DNA of 43,837 bases from Bacillus sp. IITD106. Lineage in GTDB: Bacteria > Bacillota > Bacilli > Bacillales > Bacillaceae_C. Under the pieces are notes generated by a model. It saw nothing but the letters and a program-made list of their open reading frames with translations, was not told where the DNA came from and made no database searches. Numbering within the stretch: position 1 is the stretch's first letter; every line of letters starts with the position of its first letter. The DNA lies in contig NZ_JAIAZY010000038.1 in assembly GCF_019459225.1 (NCBI RefSeq), positions 1-43,837 on the forward strand, read 5' to 3'. Both the position numbers and the translations under genes were made by a program. Shown piece after piece: positions 1-8,211 of this stretch.

Positions 1-8
1 ACAAGGAA

Positions 9-52
9 AAAGCATATAAGTATATCAATTAATAGATAGACTTATATGCTTT
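9..52 (-). terminator. Probable terminator after yfkAB
   Basis: A 13-bp perfect inverted repeat (9-21 with 40-52, arm AAAGCATATAAGT) encloses an 18-nt loop. Read on the minus strand the second arm runs into five T residues, so it fits as the terminator of the leftward yfkAB gene. The large loop is the main weakness. Confidence 0.55.
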
Positions 53-176
53 ATCTTATGACTCCTTTATATATAAAACCTATACATTTTGAATTTTCTT
101 CTGCGCTTTTCTTCCCGGAAATATTTTTTAACCTCGTATGAATGCAATACCAATTTACTGCCTTTTTGCATTCTCA

Positions 177-1301
177 TTATAACTTTGCTTTTCTTTGTTG
201 AAAATCCTCTTTCTGATAATACGTATTTTTTACTAACAAATTAGGTCCTAGACAACGAACAGAAGGACAATGACAGTTTAACGATTTAGCCAATGGCGTA
301 GCAAGCCATTGATCAAATAAAGAAGGAAAAGAATCAGTCTGAATGTTGCCAAGTGGTGGTTCATCACCGAAATCGGCAACAATAACATCTCCTGTAAAAA
401 TATTAACGTTTAAACGTGATCTACCATCAGGGTCATTCCGGACAGACACATTCTTACTCTTATAAATTCTTTGCAGCAAGTCAAGATCTGCTTGGTTGTT
501 ATTGCAAGGATAGAAAGGCAATGTTCCGAAAAGCATCCATACATTTTCATCACGATAATCAAGAATTTCATGAATAGCTGCTCTTGTTTCATCTAAGGAA
601 AGTATTTCAAGATTTGAAGCGAAATCACTTGGGTACATAGGATGAATCTCATGGCGTGAACACTTCATCTCGTCTACAACCTGCCTATGAATGTGCTCAA
701 GATGAGGAAGTGTCCTTCTATTTAGCATTGTTTCGGCTGAAACGATAACACCATTCCCTGATAAAATTCTGCTATTTTCAACCATACGTTCGAATTGCTG
801 TGCTCTTCGTTCACGCGATGGCTTTCTCTCCATATTCGCAAAGCCTCCATCGATGAAATCATCAACCGTACCCCAGTTATGGGAGATATGTAATACATCT
901 AAGTACGGGATAATGGATTCATAACGATCGATCGGCATTGTTAAATTGGAATTTAGCTGTGTTTTAACTCCACGTTTATGTGCATATTTAAATAAGGGAA
1001 GAACATAATTCTCTACTGATTTTTTTGAAAACATTGGTTCTCCACCTGTGATGCTGATCGCTCGTAAATACGGGATCTCCTCCAATCGTCCAATTAATAA
1101 CTCAATCGGTAATGCTTCTGGATCCCTTGGTTGCAACATGTATCCTACTGCACAATGTTCACAACGCATATTACATAAATAAGTTGTTGTAAATTCAATA
1201 TTGGAAAGAGTTAATTTTCCCCGATTTTCAATATCCAAATATGACTCCCAAGGATCATAAAATGGGGTCATATTGTTAGTTTTCAGCGAGTTCTTCATCA
1301 T
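177..1301 (-). CDS. yfkAB: Radical SAM/CxCxxxxC protein YfkAB
   Basis: A 374-residue radical SAM protein. The [4Fe-4S]-binding C-x3-C-x2-C is at residues 43-50 (CNMRCEHC), followed by the GGEP SAM-binding motif near 86. A second cysteine cluster near the C-terminus (CHCPSVRC, C-x-C-x4-C) may hold an auxiliary cluster and defines the Bacillus YfkAB family. The family's substrate is, as far as I know, unestablished, so no reaction is assigned. The start at 1301 has an AAGGAAG box 8 nt upstream; a second ATG follows immediately. The gene stands alone on the minus strand with its own hairpin at 9-52. Family identity is secure, function is not. Confidence 0.9.
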   Translation of the reverse strand: MMKNSLKTNNMTPFYDPWESYLDIENRGKLTLSNIEFTTTYLCNMRCEHCAVGYMLQPRDPEALPIELLIGRLEEIPYLRAISITGGEPMFSKKSVENYVLPLFKYAHKRGVKTQLNSNLTMPIDRYESIIPYLDVLHISHNWGTVDDFIDGGFANMERKPSRERRAQQFERMVENSRILSGNGVIVSAETMLNRRTLPHLEHIHRQVVDEMKCSRHEIHPMYPSDFASNLEILSLDETRAAIHEILDYRDENVWMLFGTLPFYPCNNNQADLDLLQRIYKSKNVSVRNDPDGRSRLNVNIFTGDVIVADFGDEPPLGNIQTDSFPSLFDQWLATPLAKSLNCHCPSVRCLGPNLLVKNTYYQKEDFQQRKAKL

Positions 1302-1729
1302 TAATTATTCTTCCTTTACGTAATTCTCAGCTTGATTTATTTTCATATGAAGTACTCCTAATTGTAGCACGAATAATTAGTAATGAGGAATCTCACCCAA
1401 AAGTTTTGATAGACAGTTTATTTTTGGAATATTATGGAAACAAAACCTTCATATAAAAATCTCCCTCTTCACCAAGAAGGCCTCGTTAAGGATTCCAATA
1501 TTTAAAAAGCACAAATTCTAAACAATACGAAAAAGAACTTGTTCTTCTTGGTTTACACTAGCCAATACTTTAGATAAGAAGTTGCTACACATAGAAATCT
1601 AGTCGTGTCTCCTTGAGTGGTTTTTAGCTTCTCTTTTTCCATAGTATCGCAGCAAACGCAATAGAGGAAACCTTATGATCAAGGTTTCCTGCTTATCGTT
1701 GCATATATCGAATAACCCAATACTATCCC
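1302..1729. other. 428-bp intergenic region
   Basis: It separates two leftward genes. I see no convincing gene, RNA gene or repeat here apart from the hairpin at 1665-1690. The yfkAB promoter should lie at its low-coordinate end, but no clean -35/-10 pair stands out. Confidence 0.5.
1665..1690 (-). terminator. Hairpin, probable terminator of the ABC gene
   Basis: A perfect 10-bp stem (AGGAAACCTT with AAGGTTTCCT, loop ATGATC) lies 40 bp beyond the stop of the ABC transporter gene. There is no clear T-run on either strand, so termination is likely from position only. Confidence 0.45.
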
Positions 1730-3466
1730 CTATACAACAAACTGCATCTTATACAAATTCGCATAGGTACTATCTAGAGCAAGTAATTCTTCATGTGTAC
1801 CTTCTTCGCTGATGCCGTCATCAGTTAAAACGATAATCCGACCAGCGTTTCTAATTGTTGATAAGCGATGGGCAATTACAAGTGTCGTACGATTTTTCGC
1901 TAACGCTTCTAGCGATTCTTTAACGATTTTTTCGCTTTCGTTATCTAGAGCGCTTGTTGCTTCATCAAAAATTAATACGGGTGGATTTTTTAGGAAAACA
2001 CGCGCGATGCTAATACGCTGTTTTTGCCCACCTGATAATTTGACGCCGCGTTGACCGATATCAGTATCATATCCGTTTGGCAACCCCATAATAAAATCAT
2101 GGGCATTGGCATTTTTTGCTGCCTCAATAATTTCTTCTCTTGTTGCATCCGTGTTTCCGTAACGGATATTTTCAATGACGGTCCCAGCAAACAGGTATAC
2201 GTCTTGCTGAACGATTCCAATATTCTTTCTTAATGAATCTAGGCTTATATCCTTTACATTCATTCCATCTAGTAAAACTTCTCCTTCATTTACATCGTAA
2301 AAACGGGATATGAGTGAACATAATGTCGTTTTACCAATCCCAGAAGGTCCCACTAATGCAATATAATCTCCAGAGTTAATTTTCAATGAAATATTATTCA
2401 AAACGCGTTGGCTGTTCCCATTATAACTAAAACCAACATTTTTAAATTCGATATCCCCTTTGACATTCTTTAAGACTATTGCATTTTCAGCATCTTTGAT
2501 ATCAGGCTCTGTTTCTAGCATTTCCATAAATCGATCAAAACCAGTAATCCCATCTTGAAATTGCATCGTCACATGAGCAAGCTTTTGAATGGGCTCAATT
2601 AAATACGCTATATATAGCAAAAATGTAATTAAATCTGGCAGATCTAATGAAGCATGGACGATATTTATACTGCCAAATACAATGACTGTGATCGTAATGA
2701 GCTGGACGAAAATATCCATCCCTGTAGAAAAATAGGCTTCACTTTTATAACCGTTTTTTCTACTCTCTAAAAAACGATTATTTTCAATATTAAATTTTTC
2801 TACTTCAAATTTCTCGTTTGCGAATGACTTTACTACCCTTATGCCTGAAAGACTATCCTCTACTTGGGCATTAATGTCAGCAATTCTATCTTTATTTCTA
2901 CGAAGTGCGATATTTACTTTTTTATTAAAATAGAGTGCAAACACGACCATAAATGGCAAAAAGAGAAAGATAGCCAACGTCAATTTTGCATTAATCCAAA
3001 ACAAAATAACGAATGCACCAACAAATTTAATAAAATACTTCATATAATCTTCAGGTCCATGGTGGTACAGCTCTGACAAGAGCAGCAAATCATTCGTTAC
3101 CCTGGACATTAATTGCCCCGTTTTTTGCGTATCATAAAAATTGAATGATAGTTTTTGATAATGCTCGAATAATTCTCGACGCATATCAGTTTCCATCAAT
3201 GCACCCATCTTGTGGCCATGATAATCCACGACAAACTGACATAGGTTTTGTATGACAACCAAAACGAGCATGATCCCACATACTATATATATTTGGTTCA
3301 GTGCATTAGAAGGATCATTTTCCAAAATATCCTTCGTAATGTATCTTGTTAACAATGGATACAACAATGCAATCCCTGAACCAACTAAAGCGCATGTCAT
3401 TACCGTATAAAACAGCTTCAAATAAGGTTTGTAATAAGATAAAAATTTCCTAATTCGATTATTCAC
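1730..3466 (-). CDS. ABC exporter half-transporter (permease-ATPase fusion)
   Basis: A 578-residue exporter-type ABC half-transporter: a transmembrane domain (about residues 15-310) fused to a nucleotide-binding domain (about 335-578). All catalytic motifs are canonical: Walker A GPSGIGKTT near 373, signature LSGGQKQR near 477, Walker B VLIFDEATS near 497-505 and the H-loop IAHRLST near 531. It should therefore work as a homodimer, unlike the YfiBC pair later in the window. Such proteins export lipids, drugs or peptides using ATP; the substrate cannot be read from sequence. It resembles the B. subtilis YwjA/MsbA-like group. The start is a GTG at 3466 with GAGGGG 7 nt upstream. A long imperfect hairpin lies in the upstream leader. 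Confidence 0.88.
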   Translation of the reverse strand: MNNRIRKFLSYYKPYLKLFYTVMTCALVGSGIALLYPLLTRYITKDILENDPSNALNQIYIVCGIMLVLVVIQNLCQFVVDYHGHKMGALMETDMRRELFEHYQKLSFNFYDTQKTGQLMSRVTNDLLLLSELYHHGPEDYMKYFIKFVGAFVILFWINAKLTLAIFLFLPFMVVFALYFNKKVNIALRRNKDRIADINAQVEDSLSGIRVVKSFANEKFEVEKFNIENNRFLESRKNGYKSEAYFSTGMDIFVQLITITVIVFGSINIVHASLDLPDLITFLLYIAYLIEPIQKLAHVTMQFQDGITGFDRFMEMLETEPDIKDAENAIVLKNVKGDIEFKNVGFSYNGNSQRVLNNISLKINSGDYIALVGPSGIGKTTLCSLISRFYDVNEGEVLLDGMNVKDISLDSLRKNIGIVQQDVYLFAGTVIENIRYGNTDATREEIIEAAKNANAHDFIMGLPNGYDTDIGQRGVKLSGGQKQRISIARVFLKNPPVLIFDEATSALDNESEKIVKESLEALAKNRTTLVIAHRLSTIRNAGRIIVLTDDGISEEGTHEELLALDSTYANLYKMQFVV

Positions 3467-3507
3467 AAGTAAACCCCTCTATGTTAGATTTCCTGAATGC
3501 CATCTAC

Positions 3508-3556
3508 ACATATAAGGGGAACACATTGATTAACTTAGTGTTACACCCCTATATGT
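3508..3556 (-). promoter_or_regulatory. Long imperfect hairpin upstream of the ABC gene
   Basis: About 40 bp upstream of the GTG start, ACATATA-A-GGGG-AACAC pairs with GTGTT-ACA-CCCC-TATATGT. That is about 16 base pairs with a one-base bulge on one side, a three-base bulge on the other and a 13-nt loop. There is no T-run, so an operator or leader structure is more likely than a terminator. The rest of 3467-3833 shows nothing else I can support. Confidence 0.4.
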
Positions 3557-3833
3557 TTGTACTAGTGTCATTTGTTTTCTCATTGATATTTCCTCCTTCA
3601 AGTTTCGATGGATAAATTATACAGAATTGATGCATTATTTAAAAGATAAAAATCAACTTAATCCATTTTCTCCTTAACAAATGAATAAAAACATATAATA
3701 CAGAGAAAAATTTCTGATCTTAAGTAATGTAATCTTATTTATGGATAATATTCATTATATAAAAAGGGATTTTGCTAGCATTATAAGAATATATAGAAAG
3801 TGGTGTTATTTTTAAACAAATGAGGTGAAAAAA

Positions 3834-4379
3834 ATGTCTATAGATATTAAGACATTATTTTTGATTGATCAAAAAGATGGTTTAAGTTTAGAATTTAGCA
3901 AATTAGTTTCCATGATGAATTATGCTAGAGTGATGACACTAGAAGAAGTAAAGAAATTAACCGTCGAAGAACTGGATTTCCTACATGATAAGGAGGATGG
4001 AAATTCAATTGGGATGTTGCTTTCGCATATGGCGGCAGTAGAAAAAGCATATCAAATTGAAACTTTTCAGAATCGTGAGTTGACTGAAGAAGAAATTAAG
4101 GAGTTAAATCCTGCCTTGGAATTAGGGAATAAAGCACGCGAACAAATTAATGGTTGTAGTATAGATTTTTATTTGAATGAGTTGGCTGATATTCGACATA
4201 AGACAATTGAAACCTTTAAAACTCTCCCAGATGGGTGGTTATTTCAACAAACCCCGTTTTGGTTTGGCGAGCAAGCCAATAATTATTTTAAATGGTTCCA
4301 TGTATTCGAGGACGAATTAAATCATCGGGGACAAATAAGAATCATTAAAAAGATGATTGCGAAGAAGATGCACGATTAA
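3834..4379 (+). CDS. DinB/DUF664-like family protein
   Basis: A 181-residue predicted helical protein of the DinB/DUF664 type. Metal-ligand-like histidines sit where this four-helix-bundle family has them: one in LLSHMAAVEKAYQ near residue 60 and two in HVFEDELNHRGQI near residues 155-163. Relatives include thiol-dependent transferases (bacillithiol/mycothiol S-transferase-like) and damage-inducible proteins of unknown role; no substrate is claimed. An in-frame GTG lies 9 nt upstream, but ATG at 3834 is preferred because GAGGTG sits 6 nt before it. It is divergent from the ABC gene and convergent with the exported-protein gene. Confidence 0.8.
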   Translation: MSIDIKTLFLIDQKDGLSLEFSKLVSMMNYARVMTLEEVKKLTVEELDFLHDKEDGNSIGMLLSHMAAVEKAYQIETFQNRELTEEEIKELNPALELGNKAREQINGCSIDFYLNELADIRHKTIETFKTLPDGWLFQQTPFWFGEQANNYFKWFHVFEDELNHRGQIRIIKKMIAKKMHD

Positions 4380-4393
4380 CTTAATAAAACAAT

Positions 4394-4423
4394 GGCGCCA
4401 CACTTTCATATGTGGCGGTGCCG
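4394..4423 (-). terminator. Probable terminator between convergent genes
   Basis: A 7-bp GC-rich stem (CGCCACA with TGTGGCG, loop CTTTCATA) lies between two convergent stops. The minus strand then has an interrupted T-rich tail (GTTTTATT), favouring the leftward exported-protein gene. Confidence 0.45.
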
Positions 4424-4425
4424 TA

Positions 4426-5256
4426 TTAGATTTCCATAAAGAGATCCTTTACAAACCATTTACTATCGACTTTCCAACTACTGATAGGAGAAAAACGGAT
4501 TAAATGGATTGTTCCATTAAAAATATGCCGTTTTGAATGTTCATCGATCCACTCGATTTCTACGGGAATTTCAAGATACAATTCATCACTGTAAGGGCTT
4601 GTGGATATTTGTCTAGGTTTTATATTTTCAACTTTTTTGAATGGCTTTTTCCAGTTTATTTTTTGTACGGAAGCCGCTGCAACGATTCGCTTATCTTTTT
4701 GCTTTATTCCTGCAACATACGCTTGGATAAGTTCTTCCGGCTCTAGACTATTCATGTGTTCATTTAATTTACCGGCTGCTTTCAAAACCATGAGTTGATG
4801 TGAAAGATCCTCAGTTTTTCTTCTATGTGTTGTACTTCCATTAAAATGGACACAAAAATGACCACGAAAATTATTGTCCAGCTTCCCAGCTCCATGTGGC
4901 ATTCCATGCATTGAAGCTGCGATCCATTGATCTTTATGAATAACAATAATCGCCCTTCGCTTCCAGCTCCATTTCCCATTATAAATAGCTTTCATAATTT
5001 TCGTGTCTTTTTTAGTCAAAGGCTGGACGTCGGCATGACCGCTTCCCGCTCTCCTCTGTACGTTAAACCTCTTTCCAGTTTCTACATCCAAAATCGTAAA
5101 CTTGCTGTATCTTGGCAGGATTTCGTTGACCTCATCCCAAGGAAGCATTTCCACCGAAATTCCGACTCCCTCGTCCTTTGCCGCAGCGTATTGCCCATTA
5201 TAAAGAACTACTGAAGCTAGTAAAATAATCGTGAATAAATAACGCAATTGAAACAC
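4426..5256 (-). CDS. Exported protein with L,D-transpeptidase-like motif
   Basis: A 276-residue secreted protein. Residues 1-26 form a signal peptide (hydrophobic core FTIILLASVVLYNG, AAA-K cleavage region). The mature part carries a block at about 110-150 containing MHGMPHG, then GHFCVHFNGSTTH and an HQ pair. The HG...C arrangement recalls YkuD-type L,D-transpeptidases, but spacing and surroundings differ, so catalysis is an inference. Similar secreted proteins occur in Bacillus and Paenibacillus from memory. The C-terminal 90 residues look like an NTF2-like/beta-rich tail ending in WFVKDLFMEI. The start is a GTG with a weak ribosome binding site. It is monocistronic. Confidence 0.7.
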   Translation of the reverse strand: MFQLRYLFTIILLASVVLYNGQYAAAKDEGVGISVEMLPWDEVNEILPRYSKFTILDVETGKRFNVQRRAGSGHADVQPLTKKDTKIMKAIYNGKWSWKRRAIIVIHKDQWIAASMHGMPHGAGKLDNNFRGHFCVHFNGSTTHRRKTEDLSHQLMVLKAAGKLNEHMNSLEPEELIQAYVAGIKQKDKRIVAAASVQKINWKKPFKKVENIKPRQISTSPYSDELYLEIPVEIEWIDEHSKRHIFNGTIHLIRFSPISSWKVDSKWFVKDLFMEI

Positions 5257-5365
5257 TCATTTCTTGGTTTTAAAAAAAGCTTTCCAAAATTGAGGTGTAG
5301 CTATTCATGATTTAATGTTTAAAAATAGGGAAAAGTAAAATGAAAATGTTTGGAGGGATGATTGA

Positions 5366-5557
5366 ATGGGAGCGATTGAACGAAACGGATATATATTTGA
5401 GCCCGAATATAGTGTCATTGAGCAGAATGGAGCTGTTCATGTTTATCATAACGGTGAATTTGTCGAAGAACTAAAATTCACGTTCCACGGAAAATATCCC
5501 GAAATTGATCAAATCGAACAGCTAGTTGCTGATTATTGCAGGATAAATGGAATTTAA
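5366..5557 (+). CDS. Small YbxH-like (DUF5370) protein
   Basis: A 63-residue soluble protein, beta-strand-rich with a C-terminal helix (QIEQLVADYCRINGI). Sequence style and length match the Bacillus YbxH/DUF5370 small-protein family from memory; its function is unknown to me. It has an excellent ribosome binding site (GGAGGG, 8 nt before ATG) and its own hairpin terminator immediately after the stop, so it is a real single-gene unit despite its size. Confidence 0.75.
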   Translation: MGAIERNGYIFEPEYSVIEQNGAVHVYHNGEFVEELKFTFHGKYPEIDQIEQLVADYCRINGI

Positions 5558-5558
5558 T

Positions 5559-5595
5559 AAGAGTTGAGGTTATAACTAATTTACCCTCAACTCTT
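5559..5595. terminator. Bidirectional terminator
   Basis: An 11-bp perfect stem (AAGAGTTGAGG with CCTCAACTCTT) lies between the convergent YbxH-like and pnkp genes. The tails are short and A/T-rich on both sides. Confidence 0.6.
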
Positions 5596-5614
5596 AAATA
5601 AGAACCTTATTACT

Positions 5615-8209
5615 TTATAATCTTGGATCAACAGGATCCGACTCCATAGCAAGCGTTCCAAGTACACATTCATGAACTCTTTCGATAGATTCACCATTTA
5701 CGAACCTTTGAATTCCTTCTATTCCCAAAGCAAATTCTCTTAAGGCAAGCTTTTGTTTCTTCCCAGTATTCCTTTTCTTTAATCTCTTCAAGTTCTCTGG
5801 TTGTAAGTAATCCATGCCATAGATTATATGGAGATATTTTCTACCTCGTACCTTTATAGCAGGTTGTACAAGCTTGCCTTTCGATTTTGAAATAAATGTC
5901 TGCGGCTTAATAACAATTCCCTCGTGTCCATCACTTGTCATCGCATCCCACCATTTGATTACCTCTTCTTCACTCGCTGTATCATGAATTACCATATATT
6001 CAGTTTCAACAAAGAGATATTCCATCTTAGAAAATTCCTTGTTCTTCTCCATATGCCAAGTATGTGGCTTATCGAAGAAAGTTTCATTGCTATGTGCGAG
6101 TAAGTGGAAAGGAGCAATTTGAATTTGATCTATATCATTTATTTCCCAGCAGTATTTTTGAAATACCTCCCTGAAAACACGTGCATTGGCAAGTTTATCT
6201 TCATATTCTTCGAGCCATATCTGTAGGCTCTTGTTTTCGCCTACTGCGCTCTCCATCTTGTTTTTAAGCAAGCTGCAATCTAAAATAGCATTTTCTGAAA
6301 CATGTGCATACTGACTACTAATTAGTTCTTTAGCTTTTAGATTCCATGGCATAATCTCAGCATCTAAAAGAATAAATTCAGTTCCATATTTAGTAAAATA
6401 ATCACTCGCAGTTAAGCCTTTATTAATTCTTGAAATTATTTTGTACTCTGTTTCTTCATTGAAGAATCTTCTACCTGTCCGTGTGTAAATTACACCGAGC
6501 GTTTCTCGCCCAACGTATTTTAAACCTGCTTCTTTATCTTTAAACAAAAACAAAATCCCTCTGCTACCCATATGCTTCTTTTCAGCAACCATACGTTCAA
6601 TCCCCATGCTTCGATAATAATCAATCACTTCTCTTGGATGTTCTAGATAATTCTCCAAAGAAGAAGGAGATGGAGTAGGACTCATTGTTGGAGGAATATA
6701 AACCAACTCTTCAATGGGCACTGTAAAGTGAGACACCATATCAATTGATGGTATCACATACTCTTTAGAAATTTGAATTTCACCGAATACGTCTGTTAAG
6801 ACTGAATATCCATTGATAAACTTAGCAATGTTCGGAGGGTTTAGCCTTTTCTTCTTTAATTCCATTAAAGGGTTATTTCGTCCACTTGAATAATCATTTT
6901 TCGCTTGAACGGAAACAAATTCTTTTTCAGGGTAACGAAATGCTGTTAACTCACCCCCAAACACAACGCCTTGATCAATATTAATAGTTTTGTTTATAAC
7001 AAGTGGTTTCGGCTTAGGGTCATGCCCCCAAACAATTAAAGTGCTTGTTTTATGATTGATTGTCCAATCTTTTCTTATAGGTCTACCAGTTTCATCTAGT
7101 CCTTCATTATCTCCATATCGGCAGAAATCACTTATATCATAAGATTGCTTGCCAATAAATTCATCTTTAATCCCAGCATGGGTACATACCAATGTAGGGA
7201 CACCATTTTGGGTTAATACATAATGGGAAGGTGCTTTAAGAAGAAAGTTCTTTAGCTCTTGTTTTAAATGATCAACATTCGCTTTTCCATGTTTTTCTTC
7301 ATATTGCATGATCTCTTCTTCAACATTTTCATCACCATGATTTAAGGTAACGTTTCTTCCGTCTAGCCAACGAGCAATTTTCCAGCCATGATTACTATCA
7401 ATCATGTAAGCAAGACCCGCTTTAACATGACGCAAGAAAAATTCCATCGTTTTTAAAGACTTTGGACCACGACTCATAATATCTCCAAGCGATAGAAATT
7501 TTCTTCCCTCTGAATGTATGTAATAATCCTCGGTATTTTTCTCGTAACCTAATTTTTCAAGAATATGTATCATTTCATCATAACATCCATGTATATCCCC
7601 AATAATATCTATTCCATTCCCAACTTCTAGATCAACTGGATTGTTATTTCTTCTGATTACTTCAACATCATTCGTATCGGAGATAAAATAAGTAGCTAAG
7701 TAGCCCTCTTTTTTAATGAAACGTTTTTCTCTTTTAAATACTTGATACTGCTGCTTGATTCTTTTATTTCCTCTTGGATTTTCACGAATCTTATCTCTTT
7801 CAAGTAAAACATTCTGATCTATATCTAATACAACAGAAACAATGGGTACATGATTGTTTTTTGCAATTGAGATATACCTTTTTCAATCTTCTGGATATAA
7901 ATGTGTGGCATCTACAAAAGTTAGCTTATTAAGTCTACATCTCGTTTCGATTAGGATGTCCATTACAGAAAAGGCTTCTGCAGATATTCTTTGATATTGG
8001 TCATATAGACCTTCTGCTTCATCTTTTGGTCTTTGTTTCCACTCTATAAATTCAACGTCACTAACCAATACTCTACATTCATCAGAGCTTACTATCTCAG
8101 AAGGGAGTAATTGACCCTTATCAATTAATTGTTTTAAAAGTGTAGATTTGCCACTATTTGAAGGACCCACAAGTAATACAATTCCAGCATAAGGTAGAAG
8201 AATATCCAT
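5615..8209 (-). pseudogene. pnkp: Polynucleotide kinase-phosphatase-ligase Pnkp, interrupted by one TGA
   Basis: RNA-repair enzyme that heals and seals broken RNA together with Hen1. Read in one frame from ATG 8209 (AAAGGAG 8 nt upstream) to 5615 it spans 864 codons, the usual family length. A single TGA at codon 109 (7883-7885) splits it. Before the stop is the kinase P-loop GPSNSGKST (15-23). After it come the phosphatase metal motif GDIHG (204-208), GDIMSRGP, SNH, CTHAGI and VWGHDP, then the ligase nucleophile motif KHMG (lysine about 545). All 310 nt between the stop and the next ATG (7573) are open and encode family-like sequence, including GDIHG, with no ATG/GTG/TTG to restart on. A protein started at 7573 would thus lack the first phosphatase metal ligands but keep the ligase. 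The DRG of the usual GDxxDRG motif reads SRG. It may be a recent nonsense mutation, a sequence error or readthrough; the family call is very strong. Confidence 0.9.
7883..7885 (-). other. In-frame TGA inside the Pnkp kinase domain
   Basis: The codons around it read ...Tyr-Pro-Glu-Asp-TGA-Lys-Arg-Tyr.... The frame is unchanged on both sides, so this is a point nonsense change rather than an indel. One transition (CGA to TGA) would explain it, and an arginine is plausible here in the kinase domain, but that is inference. Confidence 0.85.
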
Positions 8210-8211
8210 TT

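Noticed and set aside
7571-7573. ATG 7573 as the true start of a separate phosphatase-ligase gene
   Set aside because: The same frame is open and family-like for 310 nt further upstream, including GDIHG; no ribosome binding site favours this ATG.
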